Origin: Akkermansia muciniphila
GTDB taxonomy: Bacteria > Verrucomicrobiota > Verrucomicrobiia > Verrucomicrobiales > DEV007
DNA length: 34,483 nt
Reading direction: 5' to 3'
Assembly (NCBI GenBank): GCA_945883495.1
Contig: CAMCXS010000062.1
Span: forward strand, 1-34,483
Made by a program: the position numbers and the translations under genes. Below the pieces are notes generated by a model. That model worked only from the letters and a program-made list of their open reading frames with translations, did not search any database and was not told the origin of the DNA. This document shows positions 8,700 through 16,958 of this stretch, piece by piece (position 1 is the first letter of the stretch; each line of letters starts with the position of its first letter).

Positions 8700-9683
8700 A
8701 TGAACCACCAGAAACTCGTTTCCATCTTCAGGCGCATCCTCTCTGCCCCGACCGCGCCGTTCCACGAGTACCACGTCCGCCGGACCATCCGCGATCTTCT
8801 GACGGGCCTTCCCCATGTCTCCACTCAAGGAGATGCCTTCGGCAATCTCATCGCCACCTACAAAGCAGGCGATACCCCCGCCCGTTTCTGCTTCGGCGCC
8901 CACATGGATCACCCCGGCTTTGTCCGCTCTCCCCGCAACGGAAAATGGGATTTCCTCGGCGGGATGCCACCGGCGTATCTGGATTCTGGCGCGCCGATCG
9001 AGGAGTTCGGCGATTTCGCGATGTGGCGGCTCCCCGCCTTTGAACTTGATGGCACCCGCATGACCGCGCGCGCCTGCGACGACTTGATCGGCTGCGCCAG
9101 CCTCGTCTGTTTGTTTCACGAATTGGCCCGCCTCGGGGTCGCCACCACATGCCACGCGGTCTTCACCCGGGCGGAAGAAGTCGGGTTCATCGGCGCCATC
9201 CGGCTGGCGGAGTCTTGGCCGTTTTCCAAATCCGTCCGGTTTATCTCCCTAGAGACCAGCCTCCCCATGCCCGGGGCCATGCTCGGTCAAGGTCCGGTCA
9301 TCCGGGTCGGCGACGGCCAGTCCGTGTTCGATCACGTGGTCACCGGTGACATGGCCACGGTGGCCCGGGAATCCGGCATCTGCCACCAACGGGCCTTGCT
9401 CGACCGCGGCAGTTGCGAGGCGACGGCCACCCAATTCTACGGCATCCCCTCCGCCGGCATTTCCGTGCTCATGGGGAATTACCACAACTGCGGCCCCAAC
9501 GGGCGCATCGAAGCCGAGTTCGTTGATCTTTCCGACGTCAAAGGGATGGTCAATCTCATCACCCAACTTGTGGTTCGCTCCGGCAGCGAATCCATCTCCC
9601 AACTCCGGCTTGCCGCCAGGTTCGAAGAGCGGATCAACCAGCATCGCGTCTACGAACGAGCCACCGCCGCTCGGTTTTTGTAG
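8700..9683 (+). CDS. M42-like metallo-aminopeptidase
   Basis: The 327-residue protein follows the M42/M20-type di-metal aminopeptidase pattern. It has AHMDHPG (His68, Asp70), CDDLIG (Asp127-128), AEEVGFIGA (Glu159-160), an acidic SLET position (Glu185) where M42 usually has Asp, and NYHNCGP near residue 260 for the last His. It is a little shorter than most M42 enzymes (340-360). I preferred the ATG at 8700 because AAAGG lies five bases upstream; an in-frame ATG at 8679 would add seven residues. The gene is divergent from the acyltransferase with almost no space between them. The substrate is unknown; cytosolic peptide trimming is the usual role. Confidence 0.85.
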   Translation: MNHQKLVSIFRRILSAPTAPFHEYHVRRTIRDLLTGLPHVSTQGDAFGNLIATYKAGDTPARFCFGAHMDHPGFVRSPRNGKWDFLGGMPPAYLDSGAPIEEFGDFAMWRLPAFELDGTRMTARACDDLIGCASLVCLFHELARLGVATTCHAVFTRAEEVGFIGAIRLAESWPFSKSVRFISLETSLPMPGAMLGQGPVIRVGDGQSVFDHVVTGDMATVARESGICHQRALLDRGSCEATATQFYGIPSAGISVLMGNYHNCGPNGRIEAEFVDLSDVKGMVNLITQLVVRSGSESISQLRLAARFEERINQHRVYERATAARFL

Positions 9684-9770
9684 GGCGCTGGAAACCGCTT
9701 GCTCAGGCCTGTTGCGCGCAAGAGTTGCGGAGAAAAAGGCGCTGCACTGCATCCTTACGGCTTCGGCAGC

Positions 9771-10679
9771 TCACTCCTCGTCCGCCCGCTCCGCCAAAGC
9801 CAATGCCCCACGCACCCCAGCCCAATCTCCCAATCCCGGCGCAACGATGTAGTTCCCCACATCATCAGTGATTTGCGGGACCCGGAGGTAGTTGTTGAGG
9901 AGCCGTTGGAAATGCCGACGGGCCGTATCCAGCAAACCGGGCCCCTTGAGCACCCCTCCACCCACGATAATCCGCCTCGGCGATAGCGTCACTGTGATGT
10001 TGACCAATCCGTGCGCTAGAGTTTCTCCCACTTCCTCCCAAGCCGGGGCTCCCGCTGGCAACGCCGCCGCTTTGGCCACGCCCCAACGTTTCGCGATCGC
10101 CGGTCCGCATACGAACCCTTCCAAACACGATTCGTGGAATGGACATTGGCATCTCGGATCCACCACCCCGGGTGTTTGCGGCGCCGGCACCAGAAGGTGA
10201 CCCATTTCCGGGTGCAGCAACCCATGCAGCGGCCCGCCATTCACGATGACGCCGCCGCCCACGCCGGTGCCCACCGTCAGGTAGACCAACGGATCGATTC
10301 CCTGCCCGGCGCCATACAGATGTTCGCCCAACGCGGCGGCATTTACATCCGTATCGAATCCCACCGGCAACCCAAACCGCTCCTCGAACACCTGCACCAA
10401 CGGCACGTTTTGCCAGCCCGGCTTCGGCGTTGTCGTGATGCTCCCGTAACTCGCCGATTCCCGGTCAAGGTCCACGGGACCAAACGATCCAATCCCGATC
10501 GCCTCAAACCGTCCATGCTCCCGCGAGGCCGCGTCGAGCCAATCGATCACGTTATCGAGCGTTTCCGCCGGCGTCGTGGTGTCGATCGTTTCACAGTCGC
10601 GAATGCCCTCGGAGTTGCCCAGGGCGACGACAAACTTGGTTCCACCGGCCTCAATTCCGGCATAGAGAAGATCGCTCAT
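9771..10679 (-). CDS. ROK family sugar kinase, fructokinase-like
   Basis: The 302-residue protein starts with AGIEAGGTKFVVALG, the fructokinase-type version of the ROK phosphate-binding loop. Catalytic Asp111 is in DTDVNAAALGE, GTGVGGG is at 137-143, and HPEMGH at 156-161 is followed by Cys177, Cys179, His182 and Cys185, the structural zinc site of ROK kinases. The EAGGTK start and HPEMGH motif are characteristic of fructokinases (ScrK/YdhR type), which phosphorylate fructose or a related hexose. Its ATG overlaps the stop of the upstream SDR gene by 4 bases, so the two are co-translated and may act in the same sugar route. Confidence 0.9.
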   Translation of the reverse strand: MSDLLYAGIEAGGTKFVVALGNSEGIRDCETIDTTTPAETLDNVIDWLDAASREHGRFEAIGIGSFGPVDLDRESASYGSITTTPKPGWQNVPLVQVFEERFGLPVGFDTDVNAAALGEHLYGAGQGIDPLVYLTVGTGVGGGVIVNGGPLHGLLHPEMGHLLVPAPQTPGVVDPRCQCPFHESCLEGFVCGPAIAKRWGVAKAAALPAGAPAWEEVGETLAHGLVNITVTLSPRRIIVGGGVLKGPGLLDTARRHFQRLLNNYLRVPQITDDVGNYIVAPGLGDWAGVRGALALAERADEE

Positions 10680-11479
10680 TTGGCTGGGGCGGGTACGGTG
10701 GTGGCGTCCTTCGGCGGATTGCGGCCGATGAATGGATGTTGCTCCAGATCGACGACTTGTCCGCTGATCGGACCGCTCTCGTCGGCCAGCCAGTAAATGG
10801 CGGCGGCGGCAATTTCCTCGGGCCAGAGAATCCGTCCCGCCGGGGCGTAGACGCGGGGCACGTCTTTGTACCAGTCCTCCGCCAACCCGTGTTCGCGCTT
10901 GCGGGCCGCCTCGTTCTCCGTTAGGACCCAGCCGGGGTTGATCTGATTCACTCGCACCCCATCCTCGCGGTGCAGGGTGTCGCCCAGATTGCGAGTCAAA
11001 GTCATGAGGGCGCCCTTGGAAACGCTATAGGGCATCAGGTTCGGCTCCCCGCTGTGCGCATTCACGGAGCCGATGTTAAGGACGCATCCCCGACTCTTGC
11101 GCAGCTCCGGCAAGGCGGCTTGCATCAGGAGATACGGAGCGATCAGATTGATTTCCATCATCTTCCGGAAATACGCCCCATCCGTCGTCTGGATGTTCCC
11201 GGTCGCCACCAAAGCCGCATTGTTAACCACGGCATCGATCCGCCCAAACGCATTTATTGCCGTCTCCACGAGCCGCGCTGGGGCACCGGGATCCGTCAAA
11301 TCCATGATCAGCAACGCTGCTTTCCCGGGTCCAAGTTCAGCGACTACCTGCTCCCCAAGCTCCCGCTCCAGGCCGTGAATCACCACCCGCGCTCCCTCCG
11401 CCACGCACCTCCGGGCGATCGCTCGTCCGATCCCAGTACAACTCCCTGTTACGATCACCACTTTATGCTCAAGCCGCAT
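10676..11479 (-). CDS. SDR family oxidoreductase
   Basis: The 267-residue protein is a classical short-chain dehydrogenase: the cofactor loop TGSCTGIG at residues 11-18, NNA at 86-88, Asn111, and the catalytic Ser138, Tyr151 and Lys155 (YSVSK). A PGWVLTENE segment after the active site and a substrate-loop region ending GPISGQVVDLEQHPFIG complete the fold. The C-terminal tail of about 25 residues is longer than usual. It is coupled by ATGA overlap to the fructokinase-like gene, so a sugar or polyol dehydrogenase is plausible. Its ATG overlaps head to head with the DUF2071 ATG in the tetramer CATG. Confidence 0.92.
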   Translation of the reverse strand: MRLEHKVVIVTGSCTGIGRAIARRCVAEGARVVIHGLERELGEQVVAELGPGKAALLIMDLTDPGAPARLVETAINAFGRIDAVVNNAALVATGNIQTTDGAYFRKMMEINLIAPYLLMQAALPELRKSRGCVLNIGSVNAHSGEPNLMPYSVSKGALMTLTRNLGDTLHREDGVRVNQINPGWVLTENEAARKREHGLAEDWYKDVPRVYAPAGRILWPEEIAAAAIYWLADESGPISGQVVDLEQHPFIGRNPPKDATTVPAPAK

Positions 11480-12278
11480 GCCCCGGAATCTTGAATGCGA
11501 ATTCGACAATGTCGATGAACGATTCACTCTTGAGACCGTGCACCCCGCGCTCTCCCGAGTCGATCATCGGCCTTGGCCAATCCCCAGCCGCCCCTGGATT
11601 GGGCGTCAGCGTTGGTGCGACCTGCTCTTCGCGCATTGGCCGGTCCCGGCCTCGACCTTGCGGCACCTCGTTCCGGAATCGCTGACCATTCAGGAATTCG
11701 AGGGAACCTCGTGGGTTGGCGTGGTGCCGTTCCGGATGGAGGGCGTCAGCTTCCGCGGCCTCCCCGATGTCCCGGGCCTCTCCTCGTTCCTCGAACTCAA
11801 TCTCCGGCTCTACGTGGAATACCAGGGCAAACCCGGCGTCTGGTTCGTCAGTCTCGATTGCTCGAATCCCCCCGCCGTCTGGGCCGCCCGGACCTTTTTC
11901 CACCTCCCCTACTTCCGCGCCCACATGAGCATGGATGAGTTCGCCGGAGATCTCACGTATTACAGTGAACGCGTCGCCGGAGGCATCGCCATGGAAGCCG
12001 TTTATGGCCCCACCGGAGAAGGCTATCAAGCCCCGCCGGGGAGCTTGGATCACTGGCTCACCGAGCGTTACTGCCTCTACGCTCAATCCCGCTCCGGCCA
12101 ACTCTTCCGCGGCCACATCCATCACCACCCCTGGCCCCTCCAACCCGCCAAGGCCGAGTTCCTCTACAATGACCTCACCAAGCCCCACGGATTCGCCCTC
12201 GAAGGGCCTCCGGCGACGCTCCATTTTTCGAGGAAGATTGACGTGGTGATTTGGGGGCTGGAGCGTGTGGCGGGATAG
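11478..12278 (+). CDS. DUF2071 (YqjF-like) protein
   Basis: The 266-residue protein has the DUF2071 signature: HRPWPIPSRPWIGRQRWCDL, then LFAHWPVPASTLRHLVPESL, then GTSWVGVVPFRM, followed by an acetoacetate-decarboxylase-like barrel region (FLELNLRLYVEYQGKPG) and a C-terminal HIHHHPWPLQPA. Function is unknown. The ATG at 11478 shares the tetramer CATG with the divergent SDR start. The first 20 residues look unconserved, so an in-frame GTG at 11538, just before HPALSRVDHRPWP, may be the true start and would leave 58 bases for promoters. Confidence 0.87.
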   Translation: MPRNLECEFDNVDERFTLETVHPALSRVDHRPWPIPSRPWIGRQRWCDLLFAHWPVPASTLRHLVPESLTIQEFEGTSWVGVVPFRMEGVSFRGLPDVPGLSSFLELNLRLYVEYQGKPGVWFVSLDCSNPPAVWAARTFFHLPYFRAHMSMDEFAGDLTYYSERVAGGIAMEAVYGPTGEGYQAPPGSLDHWLTERYCLYAQSRSGQLFRGHIHHHPWPLQPAKAEFLYNDLTKPHGFALEGPPATLHFSRKIDVVIWGLERVAG

Positions 12279-12501
12279 AACGCTCGTCGCCGCGCTTTGC
12301 CTCCCCGCTTTACCTCCTAAACATCGGAGAAATGCGCGAATCCATCGTTGAGGGAATGAGCACTCCGATCGGGGATTGATCCAAGTCGATCCACCTGTGA
12401 GTTCTCTGACTGCGTCCGCTGCCCCCCTTGCGTTCCAGCCATTCCAGGGGCAATGTGGATGCCGCTGGATCGATCCTTGCCAGTCCCTCTCTCACCCCCG
12501 C

Positions 12502-13668
12502 ATGCCCCGCAAAATCACCCGCGAAGCCCTCGGCTGGAACGACCAGTTCGCCGCCGCCTTCGCGGCCTACGCCAAGCAAGGCTGGAAACCCGCCCGCCTG
12601 CTGCGCGACAACAAAATCAGCTACGGCTGCCTCGTCTTCGACGACCGCGACTTCGATGAACTCGACTGCATCCTCAGCGGGAAGGTTTACCACGACGCCG
12701 CGACCGATGCCGAGCTGCCCGCCGTGGGCGATTGGGTCGCGCTCGATGTGACCGACGGGGAAGCGGTGATCCGAGCCCGCCTGCCGCGCCAAACCTGCTT
12801 CTCCCGCAAGGCCCCCGGAGAAAGCGTCCAGGAGCAAGTCCTCGTCGCCAATGTCGATGTGGTCATGGTCATCACCGAACCGGGCGAGGACTTCAGTTTG
12901 CGGCGCCTGGAACGGTATTTCGCCCTGATCCGCCGCAGCGGCGCCCAGCCGGTGGTCGTGCTGAACAAAGCGGATCTCTATTCCAAACCCGATTGCACCC
13001 AAGCCGCCGAGGAGATCCGTGCCCTGAACGCCGACGCCACCGTCCACATCACCAGCGCCCTCGAAGGTCAGGGGATGAAGGCATTGCGCGGCTACTTCAA
13101 AAAGGGTGTCACCGTCGCCCTGATCGGCTCCAGCGGGGTCGGCAAGTCCGCCATTGTCAACGAGATCCTCGGCGAGGAATGGCAGGATGTCGGTGAGATT
13201 AATGAGATCACCGGCAAAGGCCGCCACACCACCACCGCCCGCGAACTCATCCTCCTGCCCAAGGGCGGCATTCTCGTCGACAATCCGGGCATCAAAGAGG
13301 TCCAGATGTGGACCAACGAAACCATCTTGCGCGAGTCCTTCGCCGATATCGCCGAGCTGGCCGCTCAATGCCGGTTTCACGACTGCAAACACGGCACCGA
13401 CACCGGTTGTGCCTTGCGCGAAGCACTCGCCGAGGAGCGCCTCGGCCCCGCGCGTCTCGAAGGGTTCCTCCGCCTGGAAGAGGAGATCGCCAAACTCAAG
13501 CAGCGCCAGAAGAAGCGCCAAATGACGGTAGAACGCATCCGCAAACGCGACCACAAAATCAAGGCCCGCAACCGCGAAGACCGGCTCGACGTCGAACGCG
13601 ACCGCCTCAATCCGCATTTCGCCCGAGGCTATGGCCACATCGACGCGGACGGCGATCGCGAAGATTGA
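12502..13668 (+). CDS. rsgA: Ribosome small subunit-dependent GTPase A
   Basis: The 388-residue protein is a circularly permuted GTPase of the RsgA/YjeQ family, which helps 30S subunit maturation. After an OB-fold region (residues ~55-125, with AVGDWVAL and QEQVLVANVDVVMVI) the G motifs appear in permuted order: G4 NKAD 155-158, G1 GSSGVGKS 209-216, G2 KGRHTT 239-244, G3 DNPG 260-263. A Cys/His zinc cluster (CRFHDCKH...GCAL) follows. The C-terminal tail is rich in Lys/Arg and probably binds rRNA. The ATG at 12502 was preferred to upstream starts because the 220-base region before it is not protein-like. Confidence 0.94.
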   Translation: MPRKITREALGWNDQFAAAFAAYAKQGWKPARLLRDNKISYGCLVFDDRDFDELDCILSGKVYHDAATDAELPAVGDWVALDVTDGEAVIRARLPRQTCFSRKAPGESVQEQVLVANVDVVMVITEPGEDFSLRRLERYFALIRRSGAQPVVVLNKADLYSKPDCTQAAEEIRALNADATVHITSALEGQGMKALRGYFKKGVTVALIGSSGVGKSAIVNEILGEEWQDVGEINEITGKGRHTTTARELILLPKGGILVDNPGIKEVQMWTNETILRESFADIAELAAQCRFHDCKHGTDTGCALREALAEERLGPARLEGFLRLEEEIAKLKQRQKKRQMTVERIRKRDHKIKARNREDRLDVERDRLNPHFARGYGHIDADGDRED

Positions 13669-13680
13669 TCTTCCACCCTC

Positions 13681-13721
13681 CTTCGTAGTCCGCCCGCAAG
13701 GGCGGGACCGACAGGGCGAAG
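13681..13721. terminator. Nested hairpin between convergent genes
   Basis: CCGCCC and GGCGG/GGGCGG (13690-13705) form a perfect 6-bp stem closed by a GCAA tetraloop. Outer arms CTTCG (13681-13685) and CGAAG (13717-13721) can extend it. It lies between the convergent ends of rsgA and the GNAT gene, so a bidirectional terminator is plausible. There is no U-tract; it might equally be a dispersed palindromic repeat. Confidence 0.45.
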
Positions 13722-13734
13722 CGATTTCTTCACC

Positions 13735-14262
13735 TCACCCTTCAACTAACCCGCGCAGCATCCGCTGCATCCAAACCACATCGAGCCACCGGCCGAACTT
13801 AAACCCGACCTCGCGAAGGTGGGACACTTTTGTAAAACCTAGCTTTGCATGAAGGGCGATGCTGGCTTCCTGATCCGCACTGATCCCGCCCAACACCGTG
13901 TGGTGCCCAAACTCGCCCGCCAACCGCACCACCTCCGCGAGCATCGCCGCCCCCACCCCCTTTCGCTGCACATCGTGCCGCACGTAAACCGAATCCTCCA
14001 CTGTGTGCCGATATGCCTCTCGCGGATGAAACCGGCTCAACGAAGCCCAACCGATCACCTCGGCGCCCTGTTCCGCGACAATGACCGGGTGCTCCGGACC
14101 GTGCTGGGCAAACCAATCCTCTCGTTCAGCGAGGGTTGACGGCACGGTCTGATACGTACAGGTGGAGTGGAGCACGTAATGGTTGTAAATGCCATTGATC
14201 GCCACCAAATCGTCGGCCGCAGCGGGACGAAGCTGAAATCGAACGTTGCCCGATATGGCCAT
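13735..14262 (-). CDS. GNAT N-acetyltransferase, phosphinothricin acetyltransferase-like
   Basis: The 175-residue protein has the Pat/YncA subgroup layout of GNAT enzymes: LRPAAADDLVAINGIYNHYV at the start, the TLAEREDWF block, then the acetyl-CoA loop RHDVQRKGVGAAML (Q-x-x-G-x-G/A) and a C-terminal ALHAKLGFTKVSHLREVGFK. Members acetylate phosphinothricin, methionine sulfoximine or the amino groups of amino acids. The last residues (WLDVVWMQR) are also typical. The gene is alone, convergent with rsgA and just downstream of the tRNA-Leu gene on the same strand (28 bases). The natural substrate is not evident. Confidence 0.9.
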   Translation of the reverse strand: MAISGNVRFQLRPAAADDLVAINGIYNHYVLHSTCTYQTVPSTLAEREDWFAQHGPEHPVIVAEQGAEVIGWASLSRFHPREAYRHTVEDSVYVRHDVQRKGVGAAMLAEVVRLAGEFGHHTVLGGISADQEASIALHAKLGFTKVSHLREVGFKFGRWLDVVWMQRMLRGLVEG

Positions 14263-14290
14263 GACCTCCCTACGAAAAAGCCAACTCCGC

Positions 14291-14370
14291 TACCGGGGAC
14301 AGGACTCGAACCTGCACGGTTGCCCACTTGATCCTAAGTCAAGCGCGTCTACCAATTTCGCCACCCCGGC
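14291..14370 (-). tRNA. tRNA-Leu (anticodon UAG)
   Basis: The minus strand folds as a class II tRNA of 80 bases. The acceptor arm GCCGGGG pairs with CCCCGGT, with one G-U pair and discriminator A. The D arm holds GGTAGACGC. The anticodon stem CTTGA/TCAAG encloses loop CTTAGGA, so the anticodon is TAG. A short variable arm (GGGCAACCG) is followed by the T arm GCAGG-TTCGAGT-CCTGT. CCA is not encoded. It reads CUN leucine codons, mainly CUA/CUG. Confidence 0.96.
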
Positions 14371-14449
14371 CTTGCGGATGTTCACCTCAACCCGCGGATA
14401 CTAGCGCAGCCTGCCCCGAAGCTCAACCGGAGATGCATTGAATTGAATC

Positions 14450-14653
14450 ATGCGACTGACCCGCTTTGACACCATGGACCCCTACCTCGTGCTGGGACTT
14501 GCCAACACCGCCCTCCGCAACGATGCCGACGATCTCGATGACCTCGCGGCCACCCACGATTTCGATCCATCCGCGCTTGAAGCCAAGCTGCTAAAGATTG
14601 GCTACCGCTACGATCCCACGCTCCGGCAGTTCCGGGCAGCCGACTTGCCGTAG
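14450..14653 (+). CDS. Small DUF4250-like protein
   Basis: This 67-residue protein carries the pattern DPYLVLGLANTALRN, DLDDLAATHDFD, LEAKLLKIGYRYDP and a final QFR, which resembles DUF4250, a short helical family of unknown function. A second in-frame ATG (MDPYLVLG) eight codons later is a possible alternative start. It sits between the tRNA and the convergent recQ gene and has no partner on its strand. Confidence 0.75.
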   Translation: MRLTRFDTMDPYLVLGLANTALRNDADDLDDLAATHDFDPSALEAKLLKIGYRYDPTLRQFRAADLP

Positions 14654-14742
14654 CCGAGTAGGACAGGGTGTCCTCAACCAGCCGCGAGCCCGAACGCTCC
14701 ACGAACGAACACCTGCTCCCGGCCCAGAAAACGGCAGTGCGA

Positions 14743-16875
14743 TTACCCGATCTTTCGATGCTCCAGGATCACCTCCAGAAACTGCGGCAAATATCTCTCC
14801 GCTTTGGCCGCGCCCACGCCACGGACGGAAATCCCCGCCTCCATCGTGGTCGGCTGCAACCGGGTGAGCAGTTCCAAGGTCTGATTTCCAAACACGGTGT
14901 ACGCGGGTTTTCCGCCCTCGGCAGCAGCGATCTCTGCCCGCTTGCTCTTCAACTTCTCGAACAAAACGGGATCAAAGCCTAAGTCCTTCAACCCGGACAC
15001 AGGCAAAGTCGAAGCTCTCCCGCCCCCCCCAGTGGATTTTTCTCCAGCCGCAACCGCCGGCCAAGCCAATCGATAACTCCCCGCGCCTTTCATCGCCTCC
15101 ACGCCCAGGTTGGTCAAAGTCACCAAACGATACTCCCCGGGTTCCGTCCGGATCAAGCCCGCCTGCTCCAACTCCTTGAACAATGCATACAAATACGCCT
15201 GCCCCGCCTCCTTGAGTATGCCGTAGGTAGACAGCTCATGGAGCCCTTTCTCCAGAATTTCCGCAGATCGGCTGCCGATCAACATCTGAATGATCTTGCC
15301 CTTCCCGAAACGCCCCTCCCAACCATACGCTGACCTTCGCGACATCCGCGCCACTCCGGAGAGCAATTTGCGCACAATGACCGCTTCCTCGTCCGTCGGC
15401 CCCCGCTGGGAGGACGACGACTCAGCCGAACACATGTCGCAGTTCCCGCAAACCTCGGGCGCCGGCTCGCCGAAGTAGCGCAAGATCCATTGCTGCCGGC
15501 ATCGGTCGTCGTAACAAAAGCGGATGATCGCTTCCAGCTTGTTGCGATCCGCCTTCTCCTTGGCCATCAGCCCCGCTTCATCCAGATCCAGCTCGAACGC
15601 ACTGACTTCAGGACGCACCAGCTTCGTACCCCTGATTCGTTGACCAGGCACATCGAATCGCTCCAGATATCGGGCCCGGGTCAGAGTCGAAATCGCGCTC
15701 CCCACCGCCATGCTATTGCGTGCCCCCGCCCAGTCCGCCAAGTCTTGAATCGATGACATCACCACGTGGTTGTCGTCCGCATGACTCAGCAAGGCGCTGT
15801 AGACATTCCGAATGAGGACCGGCCCAGGATTGTTCCCTTCGATGAAAAACTCCTGCGTCGATGTGTCAGCGAAGTTAAAGAGCAACTCACACACCGCCGG
15901 CTCCCGGTCCCGCCCGGCGCGCCCCGCCTCTTGGTAATAGGCCTCCATGCTCCCCGGCACCTCGAAGTGGACCACGAATCGCACGTCGGAACGGTCAATC
16001 CCCATTCCAAACGCATTCGTCGCCACGACGATGTCCGAGGCCCGGCTTAGGAATTCATTTTGCGCCTGCTCGCGGGCCCGGTCATCCATCCCTCCGTGGT
16101 AGGCCGTCACCGATAACCCGAATTCGTTGAGCCGCTCCGCCACTTCCTCCACCCGCTTCCGCGTCGCGCAGTAAACGATCCCCGTCTTCCACTCCTTCAC
16201 CACACGGATCAGGCGCTCATATTTCTCCTTCTGCGACTCTACCTGCCTCACCCGCAAACTGAGGTTCGGACGCTCAAACCCGGTGATGGAGACAAACGGA
16301 TCCCGCAGCTTGAGCGTTTTCAGAATGTCTGACCGGACATGCGGCGTCGCCGTCGCCGTAAACGCCGCCGTCTGCGGATGCCCCAACTCCTCCAGGGTTT
16401 GCTCCAGGCGCAAATAGTCCGGCCGGAAATCATGTCCCCATTGAGAGAGACAGTGCGCCTCATCCACCGCGAACAACGAAATCTCCACGTCCCGGAGCGC
16501 CGCGCGAAAGCCTTCCGCCCGGAAACGTTCTGGCGCCACGTAAACCAGCTTCAACTCCCCCGCCCGCAACTGCCTCAAACGCTCCCGCTGCTCCTCCAGC
16601 GATTGCGTGCTGTTAATCACCGCAGCCGCGATTCCCTTCGCCTGCAACGCATCCACCTGATCCTTCATCAACGCGATCAGCGGACTCACCACCAATGTCA
16701 CCCCCTCCATCACCAGCGCCGGGAGCTGGTAGCAGAGCGACTTCCCTCCTCCAGTGGGCATGACCACCAACGCATCCCGCCCCGAGAGAAGCGCGGAAAC
16801 CACCGGCTCCTGCCCATCCCGGAACTCCTGGAAACCGAAATATCGGTCGAGTGCTGCCAGGGGATCTCGAATCAT
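14743..16875 (-). CDS. recQ: ATP-dependent DNA helicase RecQ
   Basis: The 710-residue protein is a complete RecQ, the 3'-5' helicase of recombination and replication-fork repair. It has FGFQEFRDGQ at residues 13-22 (adenine-recognising motif 0), Walker A TGGGKS 41-46, DEAH 138-141 followed by the aromatic-rich loop HCLSQWGHDFRPDY, and helicase motifs in the second RecA domain (TNAFGMGIDRSDVR; QEAGRAGRD). The zinc-binding domain keeps the C-x16-C-x2-C-x2-C spacing. Winged-helix and C-terminal HRDC domains complete it. I chose the ATG at 16875 because the conserved protein begins there. The TolC-like gene lies 83 bases upstream on the same strand. Confidence 0.95.
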   Translation of the reverse strand: MIRDPLAALDRYFGFQEFRDGQEPVVSALLSGRDALVVMPTGGGKSLCYQLPALVMEGVTLVVSPLIALMKDQVDALQAKGIAAAVINSTQSLEEQRERLRQLRAGELKLVYVAPERFRAEGFRAALRDVEISLFAVDEAHCLSQWGHDFRPDYLRLEQTLEELGHPQTAAFTATATPHVRSDILKTLKLRDPFVSITGFERPNLSLRVRQVESQKEKYERLIRVVKEWKTGIVYCATRKRVEEVAERLNEFGLSVTAYHGGMDDRAREQAQNEFLSRASDIVVATNAFGMGIDRSDVRFVVHFEVPGSMEAYYQEAGRAGRDREPAVCELLFNFADTSTQEFFIEGNNPGPVLIRNVYSALLSHADDNHVVMSSIQDLADWAGARNSMAVGSAISTLTRARYLERFDVPGQRIRGTKLVRPEVSAFELDLDEAGLMAKEKADRNKLEAIIRFCYDDRCRQQWILRYFGEPAPEVCGNCDMCSAESSSSQRGPTDEEAVIVRKLLSGVARMSRRSAYGWEGRFGKGKIIQMLIGSRSAEILEKGLHELSTYGILKEAGQAYLYALFKELEQAGLIRTEPGEYRLVTLTNLGVEAMKGAGSYRLAWPAVAAGEKSTGGGGRASTLPVSGLKDLGFDPVLFEKLKSKRAEIAAAEGGKPAYTVFGNQTLELLTRLQPTTMEAGISVRGVGAAKAERYLPQFLEVILEHRKIG

Positions 16876-16958
16876 CGTAGGTAAGAAAGCGCGCCAAAAA
16901 GATTGTTCAAACGCATACCTATCGTTCCCCAAAAAGGCAAACAACTTTGCGACTTTCC

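Noticed and set aside
12279-12501. Search for a small gene or riboswitch upstream of rsgA
   Set aside because: No credible coding frame, conserved motif or strong structure was found in these 223 bases.
12310-13638. 442-codon frame antisense to rsgA
   Set aside because: The plus strand carries all GTPase motifs; the antisense frame has none and is low in complexity.
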